Of a stretch of DNA of 64,000 nucleotides, positions 45,298-59,171 are shown in pieces. The stretch spans positions 6,854,399 to 6,918,398 of the forward strand of contig NC_135567.1 in assembly GCF_964340395.1 (NCBI RefSeq). Reading direction: 5' to 3'. Origin of the DNA: Glandiceps talaboti (Eukaryota; Hemichordata; Enteropneusta; Spengelidae). Position 1 is the first letter of the stretch. Every line of letters starts with the position of its first letter. The notes beneath the pieces were generated by a model that saw nothing but the letters and a program-made list of their open reading frames with translations, was not told the DNA's origin and ran no database searches. The position numbers and the translations under genes were made by a program.

Positions 45298-46080
45298 AAC
45301 GACTAAACTACTACTGTGGTAGAAAACCCCAGTGTAGGTCGCCCTGGCAACCACTGCCTGTTGTACAAGAACTGAGTGCCTATGATGCTTACGAAACTGC
45401 CGCATATAAAGAGGATTCTGGGTAGTCTATGCAAATACGGGAAATTCGATCTGCTATACGGAGCACTAGCTTCGGGCTCTTGTTTTCAGCATTTTTTCTG
45501 TACTCCGAGAAACACACAGGTAATAAACCATGCACGAATTGTTTGTGAATGTCGAAGGATGGTAACTTGATACACATATTAGTTGAAAATCAATCAGTTT
45601 GTTTCATAGAACGTAAGCAAAACTTTCAAAATGAGACAAATGTTCCTGCAAACGGCCGTCAAGAAAGCGTTAGATTGTGTGTCCCTCAGAATTATTCAAA
45701 TATGCGACTTTTCCATGTGGTGTTTACTCCCATGATAACAGCTGCCTTCTCCCACTTATGATATAGCATACCAATAGCAAACACTCATGGCGAGAAATGC
45801 ATGTTGTTCTAAAATTAATGTATTATTATTTTTATTACAGTCTACTACATACGTAACGGCACGTGATCTTGTCAACGAGTGGTTATGTGATGAGCCGATC
45901 GTTCAATCGTATTGGCAACTTTTACAGGCATCGCAGGAATTTTCAGGACGGCAACTTACTGACGTTACCAGCATGCAAAGACGCTCACGGCTACAGGTGT
46001 ATTTGAGATATCCAAGGGCCAAGAGATGTTTTTTATTGGTAAACACGTGAACATAAAACCGTAATTCATGTTACGCATGT
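45298..46080 (+). repeat. Duplicated spacer block A, copy 1, with exon-like frames
   Basis: Matches 48579-49566 plus 53524-53620. An open frame at 45376-45570 contains LCKYGKFDLLYGALASGSCF and an internal donor-like CACACAG|GTAATA at 45518. A second frame overlaps at 45549-45761. These may be remnants of one short gene, but copy 2 does not preserve all frames. Confidence 0.75.
45841..46050 (+). CDS. Candidate exon in block A (70 codons)
   Basis: The frame starts at an acceptor (TTATTTTTATTACAG ending at 45840) and ends at TGA 46048-46050. It reads TTYVTARDLVNEWLCDEPIV, then QSYWQLLQASQEFSGRQLTD and later RSRLQVYLRYPRAKRCFLLV. The composition looks protein-like; no family recognised. In copy 2 (49434 on) the fourth codon is TAG, and ~4 kb of other DNA splits the frame, so at least that copy is dead. 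Confidence 0.4.
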   Translation, partial: STTYVTARDLVNEWLCDEPIVQSYWQLLQASQEFSGRQLTDVTSMQRRSRLQVYLRYPRAKRCFLLVNT

Positions 46081-46407
46081 GTGTAGCTGTGTAAAACTCG
46101 AGTTGTACTGTACTAGCTGTTTAGTCTCTTGGACAATTCCTATATCACCATGGATACTATCAAGGTAACACATATACAATATTGTTTACTCGTCTAGAAG
46201 AACAAATAAGGTCTACATGCCTAGCTTATCAGAGTAGTTTAATCAATGATTCATTTTGAAACATTACAGTTTCAATAATTTACCTATGTAAATATTAGTT
46301 ATAGTTGAATAAAGTTCGATCAGTAGTAGCTGGCTTGCTTGGTAACAGACTTCTGGTGCGTCTTTCCCTCTTTTATAAACCAATCCCTCACAAACATGTC
46401 ATTGTCG
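46081..46407. other. Spacer joining blocks A and B
   Basis: Present also at 53620-53963, so part of the duplicated module. No feature. Confidence 0.6.
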
Positions 46408-47009
46408 AAGTTGACATGGGTTCAATCAATGTTATGCACTTTTTGTTATTAGTCTGATAAGCCTTAGCGTGTAACCGATATGTGCGAACAACACAGATAG
46501 GGAATGTTTCTATTTTCAATTGGTGTTCAAACGCCAGTGAGTCACCACAAGTGCTCCACCTCCAAAAGATACAGCCAGTCATGTGCAAAATAGGGTGACA
46601 GGCACCAAGAGTTCCACCATTAATGAGGTAAACGTATAGGGGATTCCCCTTCTCAGTCCCCGCGTCATGAATATTAATGAGTTTTCACACAACATCAAAG
46701 TGTGAGGGCAGAAATCCCATCTGAAGGTGACTATGGCGACTCCTGACTCCTGACTCAACAAACATAATAGTTGAACTACTAATATTAGTATACATACTAA
46801 ACTATCATGAAGGAAAGATAATGTAGTAAATCACTCCGAGATATGGAGATTGAAAAGTACCAAACATTCTTAGATATCACAATTTATTGCACATCTGAAT
46901 TTTCTGCACATAATAGTTACACTGCACTAAATTTAGGACTGCAGCAATCAATTCAACGGCCTTCGGAATAAAGACTGACATACACCATAGACCCTCAATA
47001 TATATGTAT
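46408..47009. repeat. Duplicated spacer block B, copy 2
   Basis: Near-identical to copy 1. It lies directly before minisatellite array 3. Confidence 0.9.
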
Positions 47010-48460
47010 ACACACAATTAGCACTAAATACTACTATATACTGGCTTTGTATTCATAGCAATACATATAACTACATACTGGCTTTGTATTCATATCACTA
47101 CATACTACTACATACTGGCTTTCTATTCATAGCACTACATACTACTACATACTGGCTTTGTATTCATAGCACTACATACTACTACATACTGGCTTTGTAT
47201 TCATAGTACTACATACTACTACATACTGGCTTTGTATTCATATCACTACATACTACTAAACACTGGCTTTGTATTCATAACACTACATACTACTACATAC
47301 TGGCTTTGTATTCATAGCAATATATATAACTACACACTGGCTTTGTATTCATAACACTACATACTACTACATACTGGCTTTGTAGTGATTCATATCACTG
47401 CATACTGCTACATACTGGCTTGGCCTTCATAGCACTACATACTATTACATACTGGCTTTGTATGTATATTAATACATATAACTACACACTGGCTTTGTAT
47501 TCATAGTACTACATACTAATACATACTGGCTTTGTATTCATAGCACTACATATTACTACATACTGGCTTTGTATTCATAGCACTACACACTACTACATAC
47601 TGGCTTTGTATTCATAGCACTACACACTACTACATACCGGATTTCTATTCATAGCACTACATACTACTACATACTGGCTTTGTATTCATAGCACTACATA
47701 CTACTACATACCGGCTTTGTATTCATAGCACTACATACTACTACATACCGGCTTTGTATTCATAGCACTACATACTACTACATACTGGCTTTGTATTCAT
47801 ATCACTACATACTACTACATACTGGCTTTGTATGCATATCACTACATACTACTACATACTGGCTTTGTATTCATATCACTACATACTACTACATACTGGC
47901 TTTGTACTCATAGCACTGCATACTACTACATACCGGCTTTGTATTCATAGCACTACACACTACTACATACTGGCTTTATATTCATAGCACTACACACTAC
48001 TACATATACTAGCTTTGTATTCATAGCACTAGTGTATACATACTACTACATATACTGGCTTTGTATTTATAGCACTACATACTACTACATACTGGCTTTG
48101 TATTCATAGCACTACATACTACTACATACTGGCTTTGTATTCATAGCACTACACACTACTGCACACTGGCTTTGTATTCATAGCACTACACACTACTGCA
48201 CACTGGCTTTGTATTCATATCACTACATACTACTACATAATGGCTTTGTATTCATATCACTACATACTACTACATAATGGCTTTGTATTCATAGCACTAC
48301 ATACTACTACATACTGGCTTTGTATTCATAGCACTACATACTACTGCACACTGGCTTTGTATTCATAGCACTACACACTACTGCACACTGGCTTTGTATT
48401 CATAGCACTGCATACTACTACATACTGGCTTTGTATTCATAGCACTACATACTGGCTTTA
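47010..48460. repeat. 34-bp minisatellite, array 3 (longest)
   Basis: About 42 units of 'tactacatactggctttgta' plus 'ttcatagcactaca'. TACCCGCGG-type units are absent here, unlike array 1. Confidence 0.95.
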
Positions 48461-48578
48461 TTTTGCTGTCTGAAACAGCTTTCAATTTCGGTCAATTTAT
48501 TACGGGGGGGGGGGGAGATCTGAGGAATTAAGTGTTTTATCCTACATTGAACTATTGATCTGGCCCCATATTGGAAGG

Positions 48579-49566
48579 TAAACTACTACTGTGGTAGAAA
48601 ACCCCAGTGTAGGTCGCCCTGGCAACCACTGCCTGTTGTACAAGAACCGAGTGCCTATAATGCTTACGAAACTGTCGTACATGAAAAGGATTCTGGGTAA
48701 TTCATGAAAATACGGGAAATTCGATCTGTTGTACGGAGCACTAGCTTCGGGCTCTTGTTTTCAGCATTTTTTCTGTACTCCGAGAAACACACAGGTCATA
48801 AATCATGCACGAATTGTTTGTGAATGTCGTAGGATGGTAACTTGATACACATATTAGTTGAAAATCAACCAGTTTGTTTCATAGAACGTAAAAAATCTTT
48901 CAAAATGGGACAATGCTCCTGCAAACTGCCGTCAAGAAAGCGTTAGATTGTGTGTCCCTCAGAATTATTCAAATATGCGACATTTACATGTGGTGTTTAC
49001 ACCCATGATAAGAGCTGCCTTATACCAATAGCAAACACTCATGGCGAGAGATGCATGTTGTTCTAAAATAAATGTATTGCCAAGTAACCCACCTGGCCAG
49101 GGAGTATTGTACAATAAATGACAAACACAACCACTTGAATGCTACAAAACATGGTTTAATTATTCACCAACACCAAAACACAAGTTTCCGTTTGTTGGGT
49201 CATCAGAACTATGTACTTGACGGACACACATGTCAACTGCGACTTCGACGATAAGCCCACATCCCAAGCAAGGCGTTACACTTACTGTAGATGTTACCTC
49301 ATTTACTTGTACCTGCAACTCTCGGTTTTTAAACATCCTACACAGCTTTGAGGATCCCCTGATGCCAAATTGTAGACGTGTTCACTGTTTACACACGATG
49401 AGATTCATCGTACACAAATATATACAACACTACAGTCTACTACATAGGTAACGGCACGTGATCTTGTCAACGAGTGGTTATGTGATGAGCCAATCGTTCA
49501 ATCGTATTGGCAACATTTACAGGCATCGCAGGAATTTTCAGGACGGCAACTTACTGATGTTACAAG
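48579..49566 (+). repeat. Block A, copy 2, left part
   Basis: Starts 'aaactactactgtggtagaa' as in copy 1 (3.28 kb away). It differs by ~360 bp of extra sequence (about 49070-49430) where copy 1 has only 'ttatttttattacag'. It stops at 'gatgttacaagc' and resumes at 53524. Confidence 0.85.
49072..49451 (+). pseudogene. Coding-like insert, possibly SWIM-type zinc finger
   Basis: Two overlapping frames (49072-49254 and 49230-49451) give TSFRLLGHQNYVLDGHTCQL and VDVTSFTCTCNSRFLNILHS, followed later by NCRRVHCLHTMRF. The C-x-C ... C-x-H spacing fits a SWIM zinc finger, common in MULE transposases and MuDR-like proteins. A frameshift lies between the frames. The call is tentative. Confidence 0.3.
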
Positions 49567-49683
49567 CTAGTAATTAGTGCGCAATATTTAAAGTTCAATT
49601 GACAATTACCGAGACACATTTATATTTTGTAACGGATGTGGCTGCATGTTAACTCGGCAGAAACCAATTTCTGTATTTCTTAT

Positions 49684-49790
49684 AGAATTTAATAGAATAG
49701 GATAGAATAGGATAGAATAGAATAGAATAGAATAGAATAGAATAGAATAGAATAGAATAGAATAGAATAGAATAGAATAGAATAGAACTT
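49684..49790. repeat. (AATAG)n microsatellite, LINE tail
   Basis: About 20 pentanucleotide units adjoin 'aactttattgtcaatt', the reversed AATAAAGTT tail of the following minus-strand LINE. Confidence 0.95.
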
Positions 49791-51020
49791 TATTGTCAAT
49801 TTACGGAAGTTTTCCTTTCACTTCACCAAAATATAAAATGCATATTAAATGACATATATACACTATAAATAATTACAGTAACGTAAACACTGTAGTAGCG
49901 ATAGAAATCAGTTACAATCTTCTAGAAAAATATCCTAGATCTTTAAGAAATTGTCAGAAGCTTAAATCACAGGTCTGAGTTCAGTGTGGTTATTGCACGT
50001 GGTTAAAATGATTTTTTAAAAATCTTACGAGTTAAAGGTACTCTATATCGTCTTCCAGAAGGTATCAAATCAAACTGCGAGTACAAAGGATGTCAGGTAT
50101 CACTAACAATTACTTGGGCTTTCCTGCGGACGGAGAGTTTGTAGAGGTCATAGAGCTGACTATTTCTTACCAATTATTTTCCTAGCCATATTTATTTTTA
50201 TGTTTAACACTCAAGTTGCAATACCATACTGAAATGTTAGAACTTAGCATACTTTCTATAAAACTATTGTATACATTTTCAAGACCATTTTCACTAACGT
50301 CAAAACTCCGTAGTCTCCCCAGTAAAAACATACGCTGCATGGCCTTCTTAACAATACAGTTAGTGTTTTCAGTGAAATTTAGTTTATGGTTCAATTGAAA
50401 ACCTAGACATTTGAAACACTCAACAATTTCTACAGACTGACCGTTCAATACAGCCGGTTCAAATGTGACACTATAATTGTCATTTTCTATTATAAGTTCC
50501 TTAGTTTTAGTCACGTTCATTTCCAGTAAATTTGACTTACACCAGTCTTGAAGGATTGCTACATGATCAAAATAAATATATTCATTTAGAGATCGTTCTT
50601 TCAACAGGAGGCCTACAAGTGCCATATTATCAGAATATTTGAGCAAACTTACAACTAAATCTTCATTTCATCAGTATAAATTGAAAACATCACTGGTGAT
50701 AGCATGCAGCTCTGAGGTGCACCTGTATTTAAAACTAGTTTATCTAAAGTTGGGGTCTATTACAAAGAAAATAAATCACGAATCCAGGTGATGATGTATC
50801 TGTTCACATTTAAATTGAAAAGTCACCGTAATAAAATATAAGTTTGCAATGTATTGAAAACAGAACTGAAATCATTGAACAAGATACGAACATGTGTTTT
50901 AGGAAGTTGTAAATGGTTAACTACCGTATTAAGTAGTGTGAGAGTAGCATCTTCCGTTCCCCTTCCAGATTTATATGCAAATTGCAAGGGATCCAAGTAT
51001 TCGATCGGCCACTGAAGATA
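49791..51020 (-). mobile_element. LINE remnant, no. 3 (minus strand)
   Basis: Reading from 51020 downwards, blocks resemble AYKSGRGTEDATLTLLNTVV, then FNDFSSVFNTLQ (the FxDFSxAF palm block), NTGAP, and the open frame 50646-50182 starting MLKYSDNMALVG. That motif replaces the catalytic Y-x-D-D (normally KYADDMALVG) with YSDN, so the active aspartate is lost. Further on are FKCLGFQLNHKLNF and MQRMFLLGRLRSF. The 3' end is AATAAAGTT and (CTATT)n. It is 5'-truncated. Confidence 0.85.
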
Positions 51021-53523
51021 TCAATTGTTTACTAACAACCCTATCCATATAATAGGGAGCTCGTCTTCAAACAGTGAATAAGTTGCAATAAATATACAGT
51101 AAAATGAGATGAAATGAAGAAATTGTTAGTCTGAGTTCTTGTTGAGAGATCGAGAATATGCGACTTGACTAGTCAGATGATTGAAACGTGTGTACAAATA
51201 ATGACGCATGTGCGCATGTGCATAATGGGTTAGTTATAGAATGCCGACATCATTCTTAAAGTTGTAAAATTGTTTTAAATTGCCATTTTTTCAATATTTC
51301 AAATACTGTAAAAGATCGTGTAGAACCAACCTTTACCATGTAATCAATTGCCTCGTTCACGGATGCAAGTCAAATTGACCCTTGTAATGACTAACGGCTT
51401 TAGACAATAATTCGATCGTAAACAAAATGTTTTGAACCTCTCGCCATTACTGCATAAATTGCCACACGTCATTTAAAAGACGAGATCACGCGAGAATTCG
51501 GGACGCGACTTCACTATCATGGCTGCGATGTAGGTAAGTGTCATGAATAAACATGAGACAGTTTCCCGGGTGAATTTTAGCCAAGTCGGAGGATACTTTG
51601 ATTTAGTACATCCACATACTTTTGTCACTTGTATTGTTTTTATTTGTGATCACTATATCAAGGGCAAGGTTAGGAAAATTTTCGATGGCTTCGTGATCGT
51701 GGTTATGGACGTGTTCGAAGTATCTGCCTTCCGTAGCATAGGCAAACGTAGAGCTATGTTTGTTATCCTTGAAAGTTGAAAGCTATAATTATTGTGCAAT
51801 TGTTGTATATAGTTTCTGGTTGTATCGGCAAGTTCATTTTACATGACGTACAGAAGTGTCACATTGTCACTTTTTATTACTTTCGTGCTACTTTCTAGCT
51901 ATTGATTTTCGCCCCTGAATTGAAAATAAAACCAACGGAAGTTACCGTACATCATCAATTACCTGTAGTGAAAACAATACATTGTACATGTCGAAATCGT
52001 TGCCACAGCCACAGAGGAAAAACAAGTCGCGGTGGTTGTATCTGTAATATCTATAAGTATATTTGATATTTGGAACTATATAAACTGCTCAATGTGCGAC
52101 TGGCGATGGTATTTATTCAGGGGCATGCAATGAAATACGACGACGTGATACATTGAACAACGATAATGCATGACAGACCTTACTGTGCTTCTCGTTCGTG
52201 ACATGCGTTCATTTTGACAATGGTACCGATCGTTATCAGGAGAAAGTGGCTCCACTCGGGAAATCTATTACAAATATTTATGGAACGAACGTAAGCAAAC
52301 GCCCATCTCGCTAAATAGTTTGACACACACACCCCTCTCCGAATGCATAGACTTCGATACTTGACGTGCGATCATATGGTAACATTTTCCATTTTTAGGC
52401 TGCAGTGCATCATCACATCCCGGTTCGCGTACATGTAATCATAAATGTATAAGATAATGTCGTCAAGATTATCGCTATAAGAAAGCCATGTTGGCATGTA
52501 TTTTATTTCCAGCAAAATTCCACAATATATCAAACTGCCCTGAGTTTACTTGCATGACTACATAGTCTGATTATTATTACAATTCACTGCTGGGTCGCGT
52601 TAGTTGTCTTGACGTGGTGGGGTCGGTGTTCATAGGGACGAGGTTCTCGAGATATGCCGTGGAGTATTTGTTATCAGAATACAGTAAAATGTCGATAATA
52701 TAGACGTGTTTAGGCAAATACATATTTAAGAGTGAAAAATACTTTAGTTCTGATATCGCACAAATTCACTACATAAAAATCCTGCTATTACGGTACTGTT
52801 ATCATGTACTGATTTTAGACTCGCCTATCTAACAACAATCTTGCAACGTCCACGTGTTTTGTCAGACCAGTTTCTTCTTTGACTGCATTCCGATCGGTGT
52901 ATCTCACTAAAAATGTTGATTTTGCCCTCATTTCTTTTCTCCCACTTGTTTTTACTAGCGGAATGGAGCAGTTCCACATTACCTGTGACATTGATCATGT
53001 TCAACACCATGTTGTCTGTTAGCAACAATATTGTGAGCATGTACGAATGATACGTCACACTCTGTGACGTCACACATCAAGTACACATCTTTTGACCATA
53101 AACATTGGTGTACGTACACACAAAAAAAAGATATATTTTTTTTTTAAATTACAATTTTCCCAGCAATCAACATCAACCAAGTCAATGAAGAATCGATGTG
53201 ACTTAGTGCATAGAATATGTTACCAAAGGCAAAATTTGATTTCTAAATATTGAAAAAAATGGCAATTTTTAACAATTTTACAACTTTAAGCCAAAGGATT
53301 CTAGTGAAACCACAACAATTCAAAAACCACAAAATCAAACCCCAAATACACAACATCTTACGATCGACGACATAATTAAGTAACATCTTGACTAAAATAG
53401 ATAACACCACAGACGCAACTTAAAAAAAGATATACTCAAAAGTATATACACTTTGCCGATTTTAAGAATCTTCAGGCAGAGGTAGACTTGCTGACAACAT
53501 CCGGGTCTTATACAGTGCTCAGC
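51021..53523. other. Unassigned part of the ~4-kb insertion in block A
   Basis: Non-repetitive sequence with two gene-start-like spots: 'actatcATGGCTGCGATGTAG' with GTAAGT after it (51518-51539; the frame stops at once, so at best a UTR exon), and a minus frame at 52825-53073 below two CRE-like sites. An inverted repeat pairs ~51264-51302 with ~53249-53288 ('ttgtaaaattgtt..aaattgccatt'). Confidence 0.4.
53051..53072 (-). promoter_or_regulatory. Paired CRE-like sites
   Basis: TACGTCAC (53051-53058) and the full palindrome TGACGTCA (53065-53072) bind CREB/ATF-type factors. On the minus strand an ATG at about 53008 (MVLNMINVTG) is followed by a CACAG|GTAATG donor-like site, so a first exon is possible but weakly supported. 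Confidence 0.4.
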
Positions 53524-54504
53524 GCATGCAAAGACGCTCACGGCTACAGGTGTATTTTAGATACCCGAGGGCAAAGAGATGTTGTTTATTGGTGAACACG
53601 TGAACATAAGTCGTATATAGGAAGTTGTAATTCCTTTTTCGCATGTGTGTAGCTGTGTAAAAATCGAGTTGTACTGTACTGTTTAGTCTCTTGGACAATC
53701 ACCATGGATACTAGCAAGGTAGCACATATGCAATATTGTTTACTCGACTAGATGAACAAATAAGGTCAACATGCCTAGCTTATCAGAGTAGTTTAATCAA
53801 TGATTCATTTTGAAACAGTACAGTTTCAATAATTTACCTTTGTAAATATTAGTTATACTTGAATAAAGTTCAGTAGTAGCTTGCTTGCTTGGTAACAGAC
53901 TTCTGGTGCGTCTTTCCCTCTTTTATAAACCAATCCCTCACAAACATGTTATTGTCGAAGTTGACATGGGTTCAATCAATGTTATGCACTTTTTGTTATT
54001 AGTCTGATAAGCCTTAGCGTGTAACCGATATGTGTGAAATGCACAGATAGGGAATGTTTCTATTTTCAATTGGTGTTCAAACGCCAGTGAGTCACCACAA
54101 TGAGGTAAACGTATAGGGGATTCCCCTTCTCAGTCCCCGCTTTATGAATATTAATGAGTTTTTACACAACATCAAGTGTGAGGGCAGAAATCCATTCTGA
54201 AGGTGACAATGGTGACCTCACAATTCTCCTGACTCCTGACTCAACAAACATAATAGTTGAACTACACTAATATTAGTATACATACTAAATTGTCATGAAG
54301 GAAAGATACTGTAGTAAATCACTCCGAGATATGGAGATTGAAAAGTACCAAACATTCTTACATATCACAATTTATTGCACATCTGAATTTTCTGCACACA
54401 TAATAGTTACACTGCACTAACTTTAACAGTAATCAATTCAACGGCCTTCGGAATAAAGACTGGCATACACCATAGACCCTCAATATATAAGCATATACAC
54501 AATT
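53524..54504. repeat. Block A remainder plus block B, copy 3
   Basis: Starts 'gcatgcaaagacgctcacgg', exactly where copy 2 broke off at 49566. It continues through the A-B spacer and block B, which lacks ~40 bp around 54100. Confidence 0.85.
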
Positions 54505-55745
<1,241 letters not shown>

Positions 55746-57064
55746 TACTGAGAATATCCATAATTCTTTTTAGTGATCACAGACACATTTAATTTACCAT
55801 AAATTGTTTTTGTTTATAAAATTCTGGGTGTGCGCAACCCCATATTAAATCATATGAGAACAACAAATAATAGCAACCTCCACTTAGAATAACTAGAGAG
55901 CTGATTTGTTGGCAAAATATATCTAGACATAGTAATACCCATATTTTCTCTGTTTTGTCGTGATTTTGTTCATTCTCACACGTTACCATAATACATGTAT
56001 CCTTTGTGGAAAGGTTATGTTAGATAATTACTGTCTTTAAGAAATACTACGCACACACACAAGACATGCACACATGAACACAATATTTCAAAATTTCTGA
56101 CAACAGTATGGGAAATTCTTTTCATTTATTATTCATTTTATTTTAACAACTTGCTGTCCATTATTAAGGCAACTACAACAATAAGAAAAAGCCTGGCTTT
56201 GGGCCAACAACCCTGAAAAAAACAATTGACAAAAATTAGACATTATGTTATTTTCACTGAATTTGAAACTTGTTTTAAAATTGTTGTACTCCTTTCCAAC
56301 TCATCGCCATTGTTTCAACTGTGCTCCTAATTTCATTTAGCGGACACTTTTTTAGTTAATTGTACACTTTTTTTCAGTTAATTGTACACTATTTTTAGTT
56401 AATCGTACACTTTAAGTTAATTGAACACTTTTTTTTTAGTTAATCATACATTTCTTTTAGTTAATCGGACACTATGTTTATTTAATCAGACACAAAGGAA
56501 GTATCCACATACCGTTAATCCATGAATGTAACTGGCTATGGCCCACTCCCTACCTTGTCACTGTTCAAATGCAATCAACATGTGCTACCGCACCTAATTT
56601 TGCACCTGTCTCTCAGTAAAGTGTTTGTAAAAAATCGACTTTACCTAAATGGGTCTCAAACACAGTACCTCTAGTTATGTACCTATTCATCTATCCAAAG
56701 GTACGTTCTCTAACTACTTCACTACAAAGTGAGATAGATATCATCTCCAGATATCATTTGTTCATTGACTTGACAATGCGTATGTTTACAGGGTTAATAA
56801 GAACTGTGGATGAGGAAAATGGAAATACTGCTTGATTTGGGACTGTCGTTTTGATACAGAACGAATCCTTCTGGGTTCATGGATTTCACGCTAAACGTTT
56901 GGGGGAAATTCAGATTATTTAGCCGAGAAATGCTGGATGGGATTTCTATAGCGAATTTTGTAATTAACATAACAATGGTGAGAGGTTACATAACAGAGCT
57001 CAGATACCTAGGTTGACTTTCTGGTGAAAAACCTAAAAACTCGTCAAACTCTAAGTATAACGTC
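55746..57064. other. Intergenic, with a ~28-bp degenerate tandem
   Basis: 56335-56495 holds 7-8 units of 'agttaattgtacactttttt' with variable T-runs. No gene is recognised in the remainder. Confidence 0.6.
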
Positions 57065-57225
57065 GTTATAGTACACGTCCTCGGACATTAACAGTTTTTA
57101 TTCAAACAGTTTTGGTTAACCCATCAGTTATTTAGTCCTCAGCTGTGCCTCGGACAAAATAACAGACAGGTTAACCAAAACTGTCCAAATAAAAACAGTA
57201 CATGTTCTCTGATGTGTACTATAAC
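57065..57225. repeat. 160-bp imperfect palindrome
   Basis: GTTATAGTACAC at the left end pairs with GTGTACTATAAC at the right. 'cagttttggttaacc' pairs with 'ggttaaccaaaactg'. The loop is ~14-20 bases around 57140. Confidence 0.88.
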
Positions 57226-57559
57226 TATCAGTTATCCACTCAAATTCCTCCACTCAGGATCGAAACAGGTCGTTTTAGAGGTGAGGTGTTTCAAGCTCGC
57301 CGCTGTGTGTTTTGTAATACAGATTAAAATTGAGGACGAATCCCACTTTTTATTTCACTGTTGATTCTACTAGGTATTCAATTTTATAGTGACTAATAAG
57401 CCCGATGGGCTAGGTGATGTATTAACTCTCTGATATTGTTATTGGCAATTTTTAAATGTATATCACATGTCAACATCTCTTACTATCAGTGATATGCAAA
57501 TGAGGGCTTGGGTAGTGACACTGGAACTTGGTGAGATGTTTCTAGAAGTGTTATTTTGC

Positions 57560-58149
57560 AGATGTTGTTCAATTTTTTTATAATTGGCACTGGCAACCAT
57601 GACCATGCCAATGGCAACTTCTAAATGGGAGTACACTTTGGTCAAATAATGATATTCTGTGGGCAATTGAATACAAATTCATTAAAAATATTCAAATACC
57701 ATGGCAACCATGACCACGTCCACAGCAACATCCAAACAGAGCTGTATTTCACAAAGATAGACAAGTGAACAAACATTCAAAAAGTGTATGCAAATATGCC
57801 TTAGCAACAACAAAATGGGAGTACATTTTGGCCAATAGCAACAGCTAAATGGTACCATATCTCATAAAGATAACATCGCAAATTCTTACACCAATGAATA
57901 CACATTTCAAACATTGATAAAAATAGACAAGTGAACAAAGATTAATAATGTGTTTGCAAATATACCTAGCAACAATGACCACACCCATAGCAAAAACATT
58001 GGAGTACATTTTGGTCAAATAACAATATCATCTTGTAGGCTATTCAGTAAACATAAAAAAATTCATGCAAATATCCCTATCGACCTTGACCCACCAATAG
58101 AAAATGATGTGATGCCAATAAATTGACGATCAATTCAAATAAGACAAAA
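57560..58149 (-). mobile_element. Hairpin-tailed element, inverted copy, left part
   Basis: Reversed blocks match 14100-14300: 'ccatggcaaccatgaccacg', 'atgcaaatatgccttagcaa', 'catttcataaagataacatc'. The piece is internally repeated about three times and is interrupted by LINE no. 4. Bases 57226-57559 upstream show no feature. Confidence 0.65.
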
Positions 58150-59171
58150 TATACAATCTTAAGTATTGATTGGTTCCCTTGAATTTAAGGGGGTCTCACT
58201 AGATGAAGTTAAAAGTTCACCTTTTGTTGGGGTCAACATTGACAATACGCTGTCTTGGAAGCAGCATATAGCTGAGGTGAAAAAGAAAATTAGTAGAATG
58301 ACATGTAGAATGAATGTGTGTTTTATAAGTTATGTCACACGGTTCCAGAATATGTACTTGTACTATTGTATAATGCTTTTGTTCTGCCCCATATCACCTA
58401 CGGTCTCGAAGTGTGGGGTAACACGTGTCCGACATACCTGAATGAAATATTTTTAATTCAAAAAAGAATAGTGCGCACCATAACAGATAGTCATTGATGT
58501 GCTCACTCGGGGCCATTATTTAAAAGGTTGAATATTCTTGACATTTTCAAACAGCACAAAATACAGCTTGTCGTTATCATTCATGACGTTTTGCAACTCA
58601 GATTACCGGATACCTTTCAGGATTTTTTCACTCCCATTAAACACTCCTTCACAACACAACAGAGCGCCAGAAACGACCTTACCATCCCAAAAGCAAACCA
58701 TAGGACTGGTCAGTTCACTGTCAAGTATTCAGGTGCTAAACTATGGAATTGTGTCCCTTACAACATTCGCAACATAAATAGCAGAAGTAATTTTCAAACA
58801 GAGTTCCAAAACTATCTCCAATCATTGTAAACTAGTTATACTTCATATTCATAGAGAATGATTACCGTTTGTCTGTATATTTAAGTAGGTCATTTGTTGT
58901 TTCTTTATATTTGTTTGTTTGGTTGTTGTTGTTTTTTTGTCCACCTATATTTATACAATGTATGATTGTTTTCTATTCTGTGAATATTGCAATATACTCA
59001 ATTTGACCAGCAGCCCCAGTAATTAGTAATTCCTAATCCCTAAGATTGTAAAAGGGGACGGACTCGACTAGTTGCAAAGACAACTATTTTTCGTCTCCCT
59101 TTCCCAAGTTGAATACTTCATATATTGTAGAATTGTTATATATTTCTGGGAATAAAGATTATTATTATTAT
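58150..59171 (+). mobile_element. LINE 3' remnant, no. 4, with (ATT)n tail
   Basis: Two main frames: 58166-58330 (FKGVSLDEVKSSPFVGVNID, NTLSWKQHIAEVKKKISRM) and 58528-58830 (MNILDIFKQHKIQLVVIIHD to the stop after NYLQSL). These are the C-terminal LINE domain after the RT, ending naturally at 58830. The 3' UTR runs to AATAAAGATTATTATTATT at 59153-59171. It interrupts the inverted hairpin-tailed element. Confidence 0.85.

Noticed and set aside
43877-46761. Conserved minus-strand frames in block B copies
   Set aside because: Conservation reflects recent duplication of the whole block, including non-coding parts; no domain or start support.
51518-51539. First exon starting ATGGCTGCG before GTAAGT
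   Set aside because: The frame hits TAG after four codons, right at the donor, so it cannot be a coding first exon as it stands.
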